Source: Sphingobacterium detergens
GTDB taxonomy: Bacteria; Bacteroidota; Bacteroidia; Sphingobacteriales; Sphingobacteriaceae
Direction: 5' to 3'
Length of the DNA: 64,000 bases
NCBI RefSeq assembly: GCF_003610355.1
Contig: NZ_RAPY01000006.1
Coordinates: 1-64,000 of the forward strand
Part shown: piece by piece, positions 43,907-53,190 of the stretch
Layout of the letters: each line of letters begins with the position of its first letter
Position numbering within the stretch: position 1 is the first letter of the stretch
Notes under the pieces: generated by a model
Told to the model about the DNA's origin: nothing
Database searches by the model: none
The model's input: only the letters and a program-made list of their open reading frames with translations
Made by a program: the position numbers and the translations under genes

Positions 43907-45145
43907 CTAATTTTCCCAGGTTTTTATCCCTTTGGTCATTTTGTCCAATGTTTCCTGATAGATCGGTCGATCGTCGTCACTGGCCATCTCTATGGCTTTA
44001 TTTTGCCACTTGATCGCCTTATCTTTTTCACCTTTTTTATAAAGTAAGTTGGCGTATGTATCTAAGAATGCGGAGCTGGGATCTTCTATGATCGATTTTT
44101 TGCTCCAGCTGATCGCTGCGTCGATACATTCGGGGTCACTGCTGTTATTAAAAATTGTCCAGGCAAAGGTGTTCAATTGATGTGCTGTGAAATCCTCTGA
44201 TGAGAGGTAATCATTGATGGTGTTTTTCATAGCCACATAATTCTTGACCTGAAGATAGTAGTGTGCTTTGATCTTTTTAAACATCGGAACGAAATCTATG
44301 TCCGGATATTTTGCTGACAGCTCACTCTGGTAACTATCCCAGTTGGGTTCATGTTTAGCATCTATTTTAATCAAGAAAAGCTCATTAACAACCACATTCG
44401 CGAGCGTACGATTGGCGATCCCCGGTGATTCCAGCAAAATATCTATTTTTTCTTTATTGTTGCGGATTAGGTTAAAGGCTTTTGAATTTGTAAACTTGGC
44501 TGCCGCCAGAAGAATATGTACGTTTTCCTTTTTAAAAAGTTCATCAGTGCCCAAAGAATTGGCTAAAGTATTTTCAGCTTTACGCGCGGTGCTTTCGTCA
44601 TAAGCGATATTTGCCGCTTTTAACATCTGTTTGGCAGTGTAGATGTCCTGCGGTCTTTTCTCAAATTTTTTTAACAAGGTATAATACTGTGTTTCGGGAT
44701 AAAGTCCGTCCGACACATGGTTGACAAATTCAGGCGCATCGTTTGCGCCAACAATCCGGTGTACAGCTTCTCCGTTTGGATTGAAAATCAAAAAAGTTGG
44801 AAAAGATTGGATATTGTACTCATTGGAAATAGCACGTGCATCAGCATACCACTTTTTGACAGCAGCATTGTCCGCTTCGGTGGAGTCCATTTGGACTCTG
44901 ATACTAATGAAATTTTGATTAATGGGCTGACCAACCTGTTCCAAGGGGAACACTTCATTACTCATAAATTGGCAGGGGCCACACCATGTCGCAAAAAGTT
45001 CAACGAAGATAAACTTATTTTCTGCCTTCGCTCTTTCTTTGACCTGTTTCCAACTTAATCCTTCTACAAATTTCACCCCTTTGGTCTGGCAATGTGCTAA
45101 ATTCCCAAATAAAATTGCAAGGCATAATGCGATTATACTTCTCAT
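43907..45145 (-). CDS. Secreted thioredoxin-domain protein, paralogue B
   Basis: 412 residues. The signal peptide ends near AHCQ (20). The thioredoxin domain has Cys55-Gly-Pro-Cys58 (FATWCGPCQFM) and the cis-proline stretch QSFPTFLIFNPNGEAVHR. The C-terminal part has TPR-like helices (LDTYANLLYKKGEKDKAIKW). Its sequence parallels paralogue A along the whole length, so the pair arose by tandem duplication and has since diverged markedly. The 277 bases between the two hold no supported gene and no clear terminator. Confidence 0.86.
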   Translation of the reverse strand: MRSIIALCLAILFGNLAHCQTKGVKFVEGLSWKQVKERAKAENKFIFVELFATWCGPCQFMSNEVFPLEQVGQPINQNFISIRVQMDSTEADNAAVKKWYADARAISNEYNIQSFPTFLIFNPNGEAVHRIVGANDAPEFVNHVSDGLYPETQYYTLLKKFEKRPQDIYTAKQMLKAANIAYDESTARKAENTLANSLGTDELFKKENVHILLAAAKFTNSKAFNLIRNNKEKIDILLESPGIANRTLANVVVNELFLIKIDAKHEPNWDSYQSELSAKYPDIDFVPMFKKIKAHYYLQVKNYVAMKNTINDYLSSEDFTAHQLNTFAWTIFNNSSDPECIDAAISWSKKSIIEDPSSAFLDTYANLLYKKGEKDKAIKWQNKAIEMASDDDRPIYQETLDKMTKGIKTWEN

Positions 45146-45204
45146 AACTCACTGAACAACTAGATTCATAATTATGTTTAAGTTATCAAATTAATCTGAA
45201 AACA

Positions 45205-45240
45205 AAAACACCTCTGAAATATTAATTTCAGAGGTGTTTT
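45205..45240 (-). terminator. Terminator of the C1 peptidase gene
   Basis: AAAACACCTCTGAAAT (45205-45220) is fully complementary to 45225-45240, loop ATTA. It lies 18 bases past the minus-strand stop codon. Confidence 0.9.
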
Positions 45241-45258
45241 AAACGATGGATAAATCGC

Positions 45259-46446
45259 TTATTTGATATTTATCTTCGATTTTAAATCTTTTGTCAGACC
45301 ATCTTTATGTAACAGCAAAGAAGTTGTTTTATAGCGTACAAATTCTTTGGATGCATACAAGTAACCTTTGTAGTCGTTGGATGTTCCCCAAGAGTTTTTA
45401 ACAATATAATACTCTTTACCATTTTGATCTTTTACTAAACCGACGATGTGCATACCATGATCGTCTGTTGTTTGCCAATTGTCGAAAGCTTTTTGTCTCT
45501 CTTCAGGTGTGATCTTCATTTCTGGTTTAGGACCAACGAACATGCTTGATTTTTCTTGATCGCTCATTTGTTCGAATGGTTTTTCTGGAACATACGCAAC
45601 ACCGTTTTTCCAGGAGAATCCTTTTTCTGAAACGTCAGTTGCCCAAGCGACAGTATAACCTTTTTGCAGCGCGTTGTCAATGATATCTGTTAAATCATTC
45701 ATCTGAACATTGTAGAAACGATCAAATGACCAGTTATCTGGGATTAATAGCACGAATTGGCTATAATAAGGGTGGTCAGTAACTGAAGCAATACCAACAT
45801 AATCATCTGGATTGATACCAATTACCTGATCAGCAAAGGTACGTGGTGTATAGGATTTGCCATTGTAATCAAATTTTTCAGGAACTTCACCTAAGTAAGA
45901 GTCCATTGCTGCGGTATAGGCTTTTTCCCAGTTTGGAGTTAAACCTTTCCCTTTTACAATCGAGCCTAGCATCGCGTCAAGCATTGATGTCATTTCACCA
46001 AAGTTGTTGAGTGTAGTACCATAGTGAAGGCCTGTATAGGCTGACTGTGGCATTGTACCATATTTGCGGAATGAATTCAATACATCATGAAATTGACCAC
46101 CTTCACCCAATGATAATCCACCGTGAAGACGTACATAGGTACGTGCTTTATCTAAGTACGTATTACGTGCTGTATATATCTGAGAAATCTCAACAGGTTT
46201 TTTACCCATACGGATCATTTCAGATTCTAGAAAAGAGTTTCCTGAATAAGACCAACATGTACCCGAAGAACCTTGATTCTTGATCGAAGTATTACCTAAA
46301 TTGATAACTTCTGTAAATGTAAATCCAGATTTGCTATTGTCATTTTGATTTGCTTTTAGGGCATTGATCAAATTGTCCTGTGCTTGTACTTGGAATGAAG
46401 CTGCAAAAAGAGAGGCAGCTAGTACAATCGATTTATTCCAATTCAT
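45259..46446 (-). CDS. C1 (papain-like) peptidase, aminopeptidase C type
   Basis: Secreted cysteine peptidase of 395 residues, bleomycin hydrolase/PepC branch. The signal peptide ends at VQAQ (23). The oxyanion Gln58 and nucleophile Cys64 are in NQGSSGTCWSYS; the catalytic His333 is in DDHGMHIVG and Asn351 in VKNSWGT. The order and spacing match C1B peptidases, but this one is exported while PepC is usually cytosolic. It probably trims peptides in the periplasm. Single gene with its own terminator. Confidence 0.93.
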   Translation of the reverse strand: MNWNKSIVLAASLFAASFQVQAQDNLINALKANQNDNSKSGFTFTEVINLGNTSIKNQGSSGTCWSYSGNSFLESEMIRMGKKPVEISQIYTARNTYLDKARTYVRLHGGLSLGEGGQFHDVLNSFRKYGTMPQSAYTGLHYGTTLNNFGEMTSMLDAMLGSIVKGKGLTPNWEKAYTAAMDSYLGEVPEKFDYNGKSYTPRTFADQVIGINPDDYVGIASVTDHPYYSQFVLLIPDNWSFDRFYNVQMNDLTDIIDNALQKGYTVAWATDVSEKGFSWKNGVAYVPEKPFEQMSDQEKSSMFVGPKPEMKITPEERQKAFDNWQTTDDHGMHIVGLVKDQNGKEYYIVKNSWGTSNDYKGYLYASKEFVRYKTTSLLLHKDGLTKDLKSKINIK

Positions 46447-46601
46447 TTGTTAGTATTTTGTTAATTTAAAGTGGTGCTAAATTAAATAAATAAAATTTAG
46501 TAAGGCAAATTCCTCTGTAAAATAATTGTTCTTAAAAATGGGCTATAATTTAGGTCCTTTTGACACAGGAAAGGAGGAGTAAAAACTAGGCTAAAATATT
46601 G

Positions 46602-46640
46602 AAAAGCAAAGGGTCGTAAAAATTACGACCCTTTGCTTTT
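46602..46640 (-). terminator. Terminator of the TerC operon
   Basis: AAAAGCAAAGGGTCGTAA (46602-46619) is fully complementary to 46623-46640, loop of three. It lies 5 bases past the TerC stop codon. Confidence 0.92.
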
Positions 46641-46644
46641 ATTT

Positions 46645-47697
46645 TTATTGGGAAATCTCTTTATGCTTTGGAAAGAGTAGCGAAGCGATAATACTTAGGG
46701 CAAGTATACCGATGATCACAATCAGCGAATGCGTCGTTGTAAAGCCGACCTCTGCCAACCAGTGATGCAATAACATCTTCAGACCAATGAAGACCAATAG
46801 AAAAGCTAACCCGACTTTTAAATATTGGAACTTATGGATAATATTGACCAATAGGAAGAACATGGAGCGCAATCCAAGGATGGCGAAAATATTAGAGAAG
46901 AATACCACATAAGGATCTTTGGTAACCGAGAAAATTGCGGGAATAGAATCCACTGCGAAAATTAGATCGGTAAATTCAATCACTAACAAAACCAAAAATA
47001 GGGGTGTCATGTATTTTACACCATTCTCGATATGGAAAAAGTGACCGCCATCTAATTTTGGGGTTACCTTGAAATATTTGGACGCAAATTTGACAACAGG
47101 GTGGTTTTGAGGATCGACCTCTTCTTCTTGGTTCCGATTGATAAACATCTTGACACCTGTGAACACCAAGAAAGCACCAAAGACATATAGAATCCATCCA
47201 AATTGAGCGATTAAGGTTGCGCCAAGGAATATAAACAGAAACCGCATGACGATAGCGCCCAGAATCCCCCATACCAAAACTTTATGGTAGTATTTTTCGG
47301 GAATCCCAAATGATGTGAAGAGCAGTACCATCACAAAAATATTATCGACAGAGAGAGCATACTCAACAACATATCCCGTTAAATATTCCAAACCTAAGTT
47401 GTTATTATAGACTGCTAAACTTGCAGCAAGATCGCCAGGGATAATTTTAATATCGTGGTGATGTTTTGTAATGACTTCCTGCAGATGGTTTAGGTCTTGT
47501 ATATTATGTAATTCAAATCCATACTGACGGAGCAGCCAATAGAAGCCTAATGAGAATAATACCCATACAGCGCTCATGATTGCGGCAGTCTTTAAGCTAA
47601 CGGGTTTATCGCCCTTGGAAAATAGTCCAAGGTCAATGGCTAGCATCAGTGCAATGAAGATCAGGAAACCTCCAAAAAACATTAATTCGTGACTCAT
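46645..47697 (-). CDS. TerC family integral membrane protein
   Basis: Polytopic protein of 350 residues with seven to nine hydrophobic helices, TerC/Alx family. Both conserved acidic membrane motifs are present: SVDNIFVMVLLFTSFGIP (about 118-135) and FAVDSIPAIFSVTKDPYVVF (about 246-265). The family exports or handles metal ions, for example manganese by Alx, often loading secreted metalloproteins. Its ATG shares a base with the stop of the polyprenyl synthase gene (TAATG), indicating coupled translation, although no functional link is obvious. Confidence 0.92.
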   Translation of the reverse strand: MSHELMFFGGFLIFIALMLAIDLGLFSKGDKPVSLKTAAIMSAVWVLFSLGFYWLLRQYGFELHNIQDLNHLQEVITKHHHDIKIIPGDLAASLAVYNNNLGLEYLTGYVVEYALSVDNIFVMVLLFTSFGIPEKYYHKVLVWGILGAIVMRFLFIFLGATLIAQFGWILYVFGAFLVFTGVKMFINRNQEEEVDPQNHPVVKFASKYFKVTPKLDGGHFFHIENGVKYMTPLFLVLLVIEFTDLIFAVDSIPAIFSVTKDPYVVFFSNIFAILGLRSMFFLLVNIIHKFQYLKVGLAFLLVFIGLKMLLHHWLAEVGFTTTHSLIVIIGILALSIIASLLFPKHKEISQ

Positions 47698-48668
47698 TAT
47701 TTTTTTCTTTCTGTTGTATATTTTACTAATTGAAGTAATCCTTCTTTGTATTCGCTATCTGGAAAATCTTCTAGGATACGAAATGCATCTTGTTGATATT
47801 CCAGCATTTTGTTTGTTGCATAGGCTAATCCGCCACTGTTGCGTACAAAATCGATAACTTCAGCAACCTTTTTGGGGTCTTCATTATGGTTTCGAACCAG
47901 ATTAATGATTCGCCGCTTTTCGCTGGAGCTTGTCTGATTTAAGGCATGGATCAGCGGCAATGTCATTTTCTTCTCTTTGATATCATTCCCCAGGGGCTTA
48001 CCCACGTCATCCAAACCAAAATCAAATAAGTCATCCTTTATCTGAAAAGCAATACCAATTTTCTCTCCAAATTGATGCAGTTTCTCTACCGTCTCTTGAT
48101 CCGCATTGGATGACGCAGATCCACAGGCGCAGCAGGAAGCAATTAACGATGCTGTTTTTTTCCGGATGACCTCAAAGTATATGGATTCTTCAATATCCAG
48201 TTTACGCGCTTTTTCGATCTGGAGTAATTCCCCTTCACTCATCTGGTCAACCGCTTCCGAAACAATTTTTAATAGATGGTAGTCCTGATGTTTGACAGAG
48301 AGTAGCAAACCCCTTGACAGTAAAAAGTCACCAACCAGTACTGCAATCTTATTTTTCCAGAGTGCATTGATTGAAAAGAAGCCTCTACGTTCGTAGGAGT
48401 TATCCACGACATCATCGTGAACAAGCGAAGCTGTATGCAGTAATTCAACCAAAGCAGCACCGCGGTAGGTAGATTCATTAATCCCATTGCAGATGCCCGC
48501 CGAAAAAAATACAAACATCGGTCGCATTTGTTTGCCTTTACGCTTGATCAGATATTGCGTGATACGATCCAACAAAGGAACGGAGCTTTTCATCGATGCT
48601 TTGAATTTCTTTTCAAAAGCTTCAAGTTCGTGGATAATAGGGCGTTGGATCTCTGTTAATTTTGACAT
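47697..48668 (-). CDS. Polyprenyl diphosphate synthase
   Basis: Trans-isoprenyl diphosphate synthase of 323 residues that chains isopentenyl units onto an allylic starter, probably to make the menaquinone side chain. The first Asp-rich motif is HDDVVD (Asp85, 86, 89), the second KDDLFD (Asp212, 213, 216); the GKQMRP segment near residue 45 binds isopentenyl diphosphate. Chain length (octaprenyl or solanesyl type) cannot be fixed by eye. Ends in a TAATG overlap with the TerC gene. Confidence 0.92.
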   Translation of the reverse strand: MSKLTEIQRPIIHELEAFEKKFKASMKSSVPLLDRITQYLIKRKGKQMRPMFVFFSAGICNGINESTYRGAALVELLHTASLVHDDVVDNSYERRGFFSINALWKNKIAVLVGDFLLSRGLLLSVKHQDYHLLKIVSEAVDQMSEGELLQIEKARKLDIEESIYFEVIRKKTASLIASCCACGSASSNADQETVEKLHQFGEKIGIAFQIKDDLFDFGLDDVGKPLGNDIKEKKMTLPLIHALNQTSSSEKRRIINLVRNHNEDPKKVAEVIDFVRNSGGLAYATNKMLEYQQDAFRILEDFPDSEYKEGLLQLVKYTTERKK

Positions 48669-48718
48669 GAATTGGAATGAAACACCAAAAAAGTTAAAGC
48701 TTAAAGATAGTAATTTTG

Positions 48719-49282
48719 TTACAACTCATCGACTGCTTGCTCAAGATTTTTGTACCATTCTTCTCCATAAGTACGGATCAGGGGATCCTTTAGAAATTTA
48801 TATACGGGCACCTGTAGTTCTTTGCCAAAACTACAAGCGTCTTTGCAGATATGCCAACGGTCATAATGAAGGACGTCAAATTCCGGATAATGTGTTGTAC
48901 GGATAGGATAGAGGTGACAGGAAACAGGTTTCCGCCAGTGGATTTCACCTAGTTCATAAGCCTTTTCGATTGCACATTTGGTAATGCCGTTTTCCCAGGT
49001 TACATAAGCACATTCCTTGTGTCCATCAACACATGTCGTGGTTAGATCACCATCTACGTCAATGACGTATTTCCCTTGTTCTTCGATGGCCTCAATGCCC
49101 TTCTCCGTCATATAAGGCTTTACCTTGGGGTATATTTCCTCCAGAATTGCTTTTTCACTTTCTAACAAAGGTGCTCCCGAGTCCCCCTCGATACAGCATA
49201 TTCCTTTACATTTTGATAGGTTGCACACAAAATCATTGTTAATCAGATCTTCATGTACCAACACATTTCCTACTTCAATCAT
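48719..49282 (-). CDS. DUF3109 family cysteine-rich protein
   Basis: 187-residue cytosolic protein with a cysteine pattern reminiscent of YkgJ-like zinc/iron-cluster proteins: C20, C25, C29 and C30 (FVCNLSKCKGICCIEGD), then TTTCVDGHKECAY, TKCAIEKAY, PVSCHLYPI and HICKDACSFG. I place it in DUF3109. It probably binds a metal or Fe-S cluster; no activity is established. It starts five bases after the DUF3108 gene stop, so the two are co-transcribed. Confidence 0.85.
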   Translation of the reverse strand: MIEVGNVLVHEDLINNDFVCNLSKCKGICCIEGDSGAPLLESEKAILEEIYPKVKPYMTEKGIEAIEEQGKYVIDVDGDLTTTCVDGHKECAYVTWENGITKCAIEKAYELGEIHWRKPVSCHLYPIRTTHYPEFDVLHYDRWHICKDACSFGKELQVPVYKFLKDPLIRTYGEEWYKNLEQAVDEL

Positions 49283-49287
49283 TCTAA

Positions 49288-50073
49288 TTATTTTGAGTAG
49301 CTTGCTTTTTGCCCCAATTTATATTTTAGTCCACTCGCTTCCAGAAGTTCTAAGGTAACAGAGCCAATTAAAATATCAACATTGGCCTTCACTGGAATAC
49401 GGTTACCATCATTGGTTACCCAGAGATAAAGCTTGCTATTTTTTTTAAAGATACGTCCCGGTTTAATTTCGGGACTGAATTTTAGGCATTCCAATGTGCC
49501 CAATTCTGTTTTTATTTTTTCGATTCCAATATACTGTATGCCCAAGGTGGCTATTTCATCATTCAGAAAGTAAGTCAGTTTAAAGGATTCACCCGGCTTG
49601 ACCGAAGTTAAGTCCAGATTGCGAGCGAAATAATAGGACGATAGTAAATCAAAGGTCTGATCCACCTTGGATGTAAATGTTCCTTTATTTCCGTTCACCG
49701 TACGTGTATCCTGATTGAAACGTACTTTGTCATTCCGTCTGTAACCTCCCTCACGAATGTTTTCTGTATAATAGTAAGGCAAAAACGTCTTGCTATTTAT
49801 ATACGAGTTGTATTCGTTTCTTACGGTATAGATGGCAAAAGCTCCTGCTGTTTTACCCGCGGCATACAGATGAAAGGAGGGATTCCCAAATCCGTCTTTC
49901 GTATCGCCAACAGTCAACGTTCCCGTTGCAGCTGAAATAATTCCATAGCGGAGTTTATACTTTAATTTCTCTCCACCTTTAAATGCAGATTCTTTTAAAT
50001 GGGGTAAATCCTGAGCGAAAACTGTACTTACAAAAACTGATAAGTAAAGGAGCAATGTCGATATAAGTTTCAT
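49288..50073 (-). CDS. DUF3108 family exported protein
   Basis: 261-residue protein with a signal peptide (MKLISTLLLYLSVFVSTVFA). The mature part starts LPHLKESAFKGGEKLKYKLR and is beta-rich with alternating strands, which fits the DUF3108 domain. It also has EYNSYINSKTFLPYYYTENI and DIATLGIQYIG-like segments. DUF3108 proteins sit in the periplasm or cell envelope; function unknown. Precedes DUF3109 with a 5-base gap. Confidence 0.85.
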   Translation of the reverse strand: MKLISTLLLYLSVFVSTVFAQDLPHLKESAFKGGEKLKYKLRYGIISAATGTLTVGDTKDGFGNPSFHLYAAGKTAGAFAIYTVRNEYNSYINSKTFLPYYYTENIREGGYRRNDKVRFNQDTRTVNGNKGTFTSKVDQTFDLLSSYYFARNLDLTSVKPGESFKLTYFLNDEIATLGIQYIGIEKIKTELGTLECLKFSPEIKPGRIFKKNSKLYLWVTNDGNRIPVKANVDILIGSVTLELLEASGLKYKLGQKASYSK

Positions 50074-50169
50074 GTACGTAAGTTTACGAAAATTGTTTGA
50101 AAAAGAGATGTTAATTTCATCAGAATAAATTGTCTCTTTAAGGTGATGAAACCCACATGAGCCCGCTGC

Positions 50170-50715
50170 TTATACTTGTTTGTCAGCTGCTTTTGGCGCT
50201 TGAGGACTTCTTTTAAAAACTGGAACCGTTGAACAAGGTTCTCCATACATAATACTTTTCGCTACTTTGCTGAGTTTCACCGTGAATTGGACAAATGTCG
50301 ATTCAGGGATATAAGTATCTCCACAGCCCTTAACAACTACCCTTTGATCCCGAAACTGTTCCATGTCAATTTGATCAATAGCGGCGGCATACTGTATACG
50401 TAGCAGTTCATCTAAATCGCCAAAGACAATGGTCGAAGCATATGGCTCTAACTTATTTGCCAGTAGCATATAAGCCCATGTTGGGACAATAGCATCTGCG
50501 CTACAGGTTATGGCGATATGCTTATTTGTATATTGTGACCAATCGTGTGTTTTGATGAACTCGCGGAAATCTTTTTCCCTTAACATTAGACCATGGAACA
50601 AATTATCCTTGATATCATATAGGACGTTGTCGGTCTTTGGATGATAATCTGCCAGATCAACTGTCACTAATCCACTTTGTGCAACTTTATTGACAATATT
50701 TGTTTGAATTTCCAT
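50170..50715 (-). CDS. DUF2480 family protein
   Basis: 181-residue soluble protein, no signal peptide, of the DUF2480 family, which I know only from Bacteroidota. Landmarks are KVAQSGLVTVDLADYHP, GLMLREKDFREFIKTHDW, CSADAIVPTWAYMLLANKL and KGCGDTYIPESTFVQFTVKL. It is conserved as a single-copy gene but has no known role. It starts 15 bases below the foldase gene's terminator, so its promoter probably overlaps that region. Confidence 0.83.
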   Translation of the reverse strand: MEIQTNIVNKVAQSGLVTVDLADYHPKTDNVLYDIKDNLFHGLMLREKDFREFIKTHDWSQYTNKHIAITCSADAIVPTWAYMLLANKLEPYASTIVFGDLDELLRIQYAAAIDQIDMEQFRDQRVVVKGCGDTYIPESTFVQFTVKLSKVAKSIMYGEPCSTVPVFKRSPQAPKAADKQV

Positions 50716-50730
50716 AACTATTCTATCAAA

Positions 50731-50760
50731 AAAAAGCCGGACGATAATTCGTCCGGCTAC
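50731..50760 (-). terminator. Terminator of the PpiD-like gene
   Basis: AGCCGGACGA (50737-50746) is fully complementary to TCGTCCGGCT (50751-50760), loop TAAT, with a run of seven T on the minus strand. It lies 19 bases past the stop codon. Confidence 0.9.
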
Positions 50761-50779
50761 AAATTTACTTAAAAATCTT

Positions 50780-52885
50780 CTAAAAGAATTTCACTCTATT
50801 GTCAATGATTTCAGCTTTGTCTTGTAATGCACGGAAAATAGATCCCCAAGCACGTTGTGCTTTAGCTGCAAGCATTTGTTTCTTTTGTCCATTGATATCA
50901 GAGATCGCTGATGGATTTGTGAAACCATTTACCTGTACGACATATACACCTGTGTTTCCTTCAATTGCTTTAGAAGGTTTGTTTGGTTGAAGTCCAAAGA
51001 CTGTACCTACTACAGCGTTCTCTAAGGCTACACCCGGAATAACAGGATTGGCAAATACCACATTCTCTACGTGAATAGCCGATTTACCTACTTTTTGAGC
51101 CACTTGGTCAATTGAAGAAGCTCCAGCTAAAGCTTTGCCAAATTTTTCTTTTAGGACTTTAGCTTTAACCATGTTTTTAACTGCAGGCTCGATATCTTTT
51201 TTCACAGCGTCCAACGAAAGTACCCCTTTTGGTTGTACATTCACTAAACTCGCTAGGATATAAGAAGTTTCAGTTTCAAATACCTTATCTGAGATATCAC
51301 CTTTTTTAGCTTCGAAAGCCCATTTTATCAAATCGCGAGGTGCTTCAGTACCATCAAGTACATTGTCCATTGCAGTAACACGTGATGCAGTTTTGGCTTC
51401 TAAACCAAGTTTTTTAGCCTCTTGTGCGAAGTTTTGAGCAGTTGCAGCAGATAAGAAAGCTGTTGCCTTGCTGTGTGCATTATTTAAAGTCTCTTTGCCA
51501 CTATTGATTACTTTATCGATGATAGCGACCTTAGCGTATTTTGCTGTACCGATTTGTTTCTCAATTTTGATAATGTGCACACCAAACTGAGATTTTACAA
51601 CTTTAATGTCTCCGGCTTTACCTTCAAATACTGCTTTTTCAAATTCAGGTACCATGCGGCCTCTTGTGAAAGTACCAAGCTCACCACCATTTGCTTTACT
51701 TCCAGGGTCACTACTGAACTGAATAGCCAAAGCTGCAAAGTTATCTCCTTTTTGGATCAGCCCTTTGATTGAATCAGCTTTTGCCAAAGCTTTGTCAACA
51801 CCACCTTCAGCAGTAGCATCCAATAGGATATGCGAAGCCTTTACAGAATCGGGACCTACCACAGTTGAAACCACTTTTGCAATTTCGTAAGCACCATTGC
51901 TTAGGAATGGACCTACTGTAGTGCCTGCAGCGACATTGAAAACTACTGAATCCAAAGAAGGACTCAATTGGCCTTTTTTCACATAGGTGAAAGGATACTT
52001 GTTGTCCGAATTGATAGATGCAAATAATGAATCATCCTTTGCAACAATAAGGTCTTGTTTTAACTTGTCAATCGCTTCTTTTACAGCCAATGAATCCTTT
52101 GCAAGAGGTTTTGCATCTACCGTAACGTATTGGATTGCACGTGTTTCCTCTTGTGTTTTGAACATGCTTTTATGTTCATTATAGTATTCTTGGAAATCGG
52201 CGTCAGTCACTTTAGCCTCAGCATCTTTTACAGAAGCGTAGTCTAAAAGAATGTATTTGAAGTTCGCCAATTTATTACGTTCTTGGTATTCTTCGTTTGC
52301 TTCCAATGAAGTTACGTATACACTGTTCGAAAGCAATTCGCCATACTTGCTGCTTAGACGTTCATCTTTAACACCCCCAAGTAAAGCTTCCCATTGATCA
52401 GCCATGGCTTGGTTGCCAGCTGTGTTGATTTGGCTTATAAAAGTCGACAACTGACCACGATTAAACTGTCCAGTTTGTGGATCCGTAAATGCCTGAACGA
52501 TCTGAGCTGAAGGATTTGGCCCTTGTACTAGATCATTTAATTCCTTACTACCTACTGTCAAACCGATTTTTTCAATCTCTTTTCTCAAGATTTCTCTGGA
52601 TAAGAATTGATTCCAAACCTGTTGTACGGCGTATGTTCTCATTTGAGGAGTAACAGCGCCACCCATTTGTTGTTTGAACATTTCTTCTGCTTGTTCTACC
52701 TGTTGGTTGAACGCAGGATATTCAATTTCAGTTCCGTTGACTTCCCCTACACGATTTTGATGTCTAGCCCAGAAAGGAGCCCCTCCTCGAACGACATCGC
52801 CTAGTAAAAATGCTAAAATTGCGATAGCCATGGCTGCGGTCAAGATGACACCAGCTTTGTTACGCAAAAAGCCCATTAATCCCAT
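50780..52885 (-). CDS. PpiD-like membrane-anchored peptidyl-prolyl isomerase
   Basis: Periplasmic foldase of 701 residues anchored by one N-terminal helix (VILTAAMAIAILAFLLGDVV, about 13-32). A SurA_N-like chaperone region covers about 45-260, and a parvulin domain about 342-455 (VKASHILLD, then GGELGTFTRGRMVPEFEKAV and FGVHIIKIEKQ). A second, diverged parvulin-like or chaperone half follows. The layout matches PpiD/SurA proteins assisting outer-membrane protein assembly. Neighbours upstream (LptC, an outer-membrane protein) fit envelope biogenesis. Confidence 0.9.
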   Translation of the reverse strand: MGLMGFLRNKAGVILTAAMAIAILAFLLGDVVRGGAPFWARHQNRVGEVNGTEIEYPAFNQQVEQAEEMFKQQMGGAVTPQMRTYAVQQVWNQFLSREILRKEIEKIGLTVGSKELNDLVQGPNPSAQIVQAFTDPQTGQFNRGQLSTFISQINTAGNQAMADQWEALLGGVKDERLSSKYGELLSNSVYVTSLEANEEYQERNKLANFKYILLDYASVKDAEAKVTDADFQEYYNEHKSMFKTQEETRAIQYVTVDAKPLAKDSLAVKEAIDKLKQDLIVAKDDSLFASINSDNKYPFTYVKKGQLSPSLDSVVFNVAAGTTVGPFLSNGAYEIAKVVSTVVGPDSVKASHILLDATAEGGVDKALAKADSIKGLIQKGDNFAALAIQFSSDPGSKANGGELGTFTRGRMVPEFEKAVFEGKAGDIKVVKSQFGVHIIKIEKQIGTAKYAKVAIIDKVINSGKETLNNAHSKATAFLSAATAQNFAQEAKKLGLEAKTASRVTAMDNVLDGTEAPRDLIKWAFEAKKGDISDKVFETETSYILASLVNVQPKGVLSLDAVKKDIEPAVKNMVKAKVLKEKFGKALAGASSIDQVAQKVGKSAIHVENVVFANPVIPGVALENAVVGTVFGLQPNKPSKAIEGNTGVYVVQVNGFTNPSAISDINGQKKQMLAAKAQRAWGSIFRALQDKAEIIDNRVKFF

Positions 52886-53190
52886 AGTCTGCTTATTGTG
52901 TTTATATTGTGTAAATACTTGTATTTCGTTAATTTATGCATAGCATAGCAAAATGCGGTGCAAGATACAATTTTTATAAAAAAAAACGGAATATTTTCCT
53001 GAATGTAATAAAACAAATTTGAAAAGTATTTGTATTACGCTATTTTTTATTGGAGAGGGTCTTGATCAGGTGACGGTAATATCCTTTAAGAAATCTGTGA
53101 CAGAGTTGCTTACGGGATCTACTTGCAGGTACATATCTTTAGGCTAGTAAATAACATGATCGTAGGGAGGCCAATGAAAGTATAATCGCT
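52886..53190. other. Intergenic region upstream of the PpiD-like gene
   Basis: No supported gene in 305 bases. On the minus strand TATCTTGC (near 52962-52969) approximates a -7 element with one T missing, preceded by a long T/A run, and may drive the foldase gene. Confidence 0.35.
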
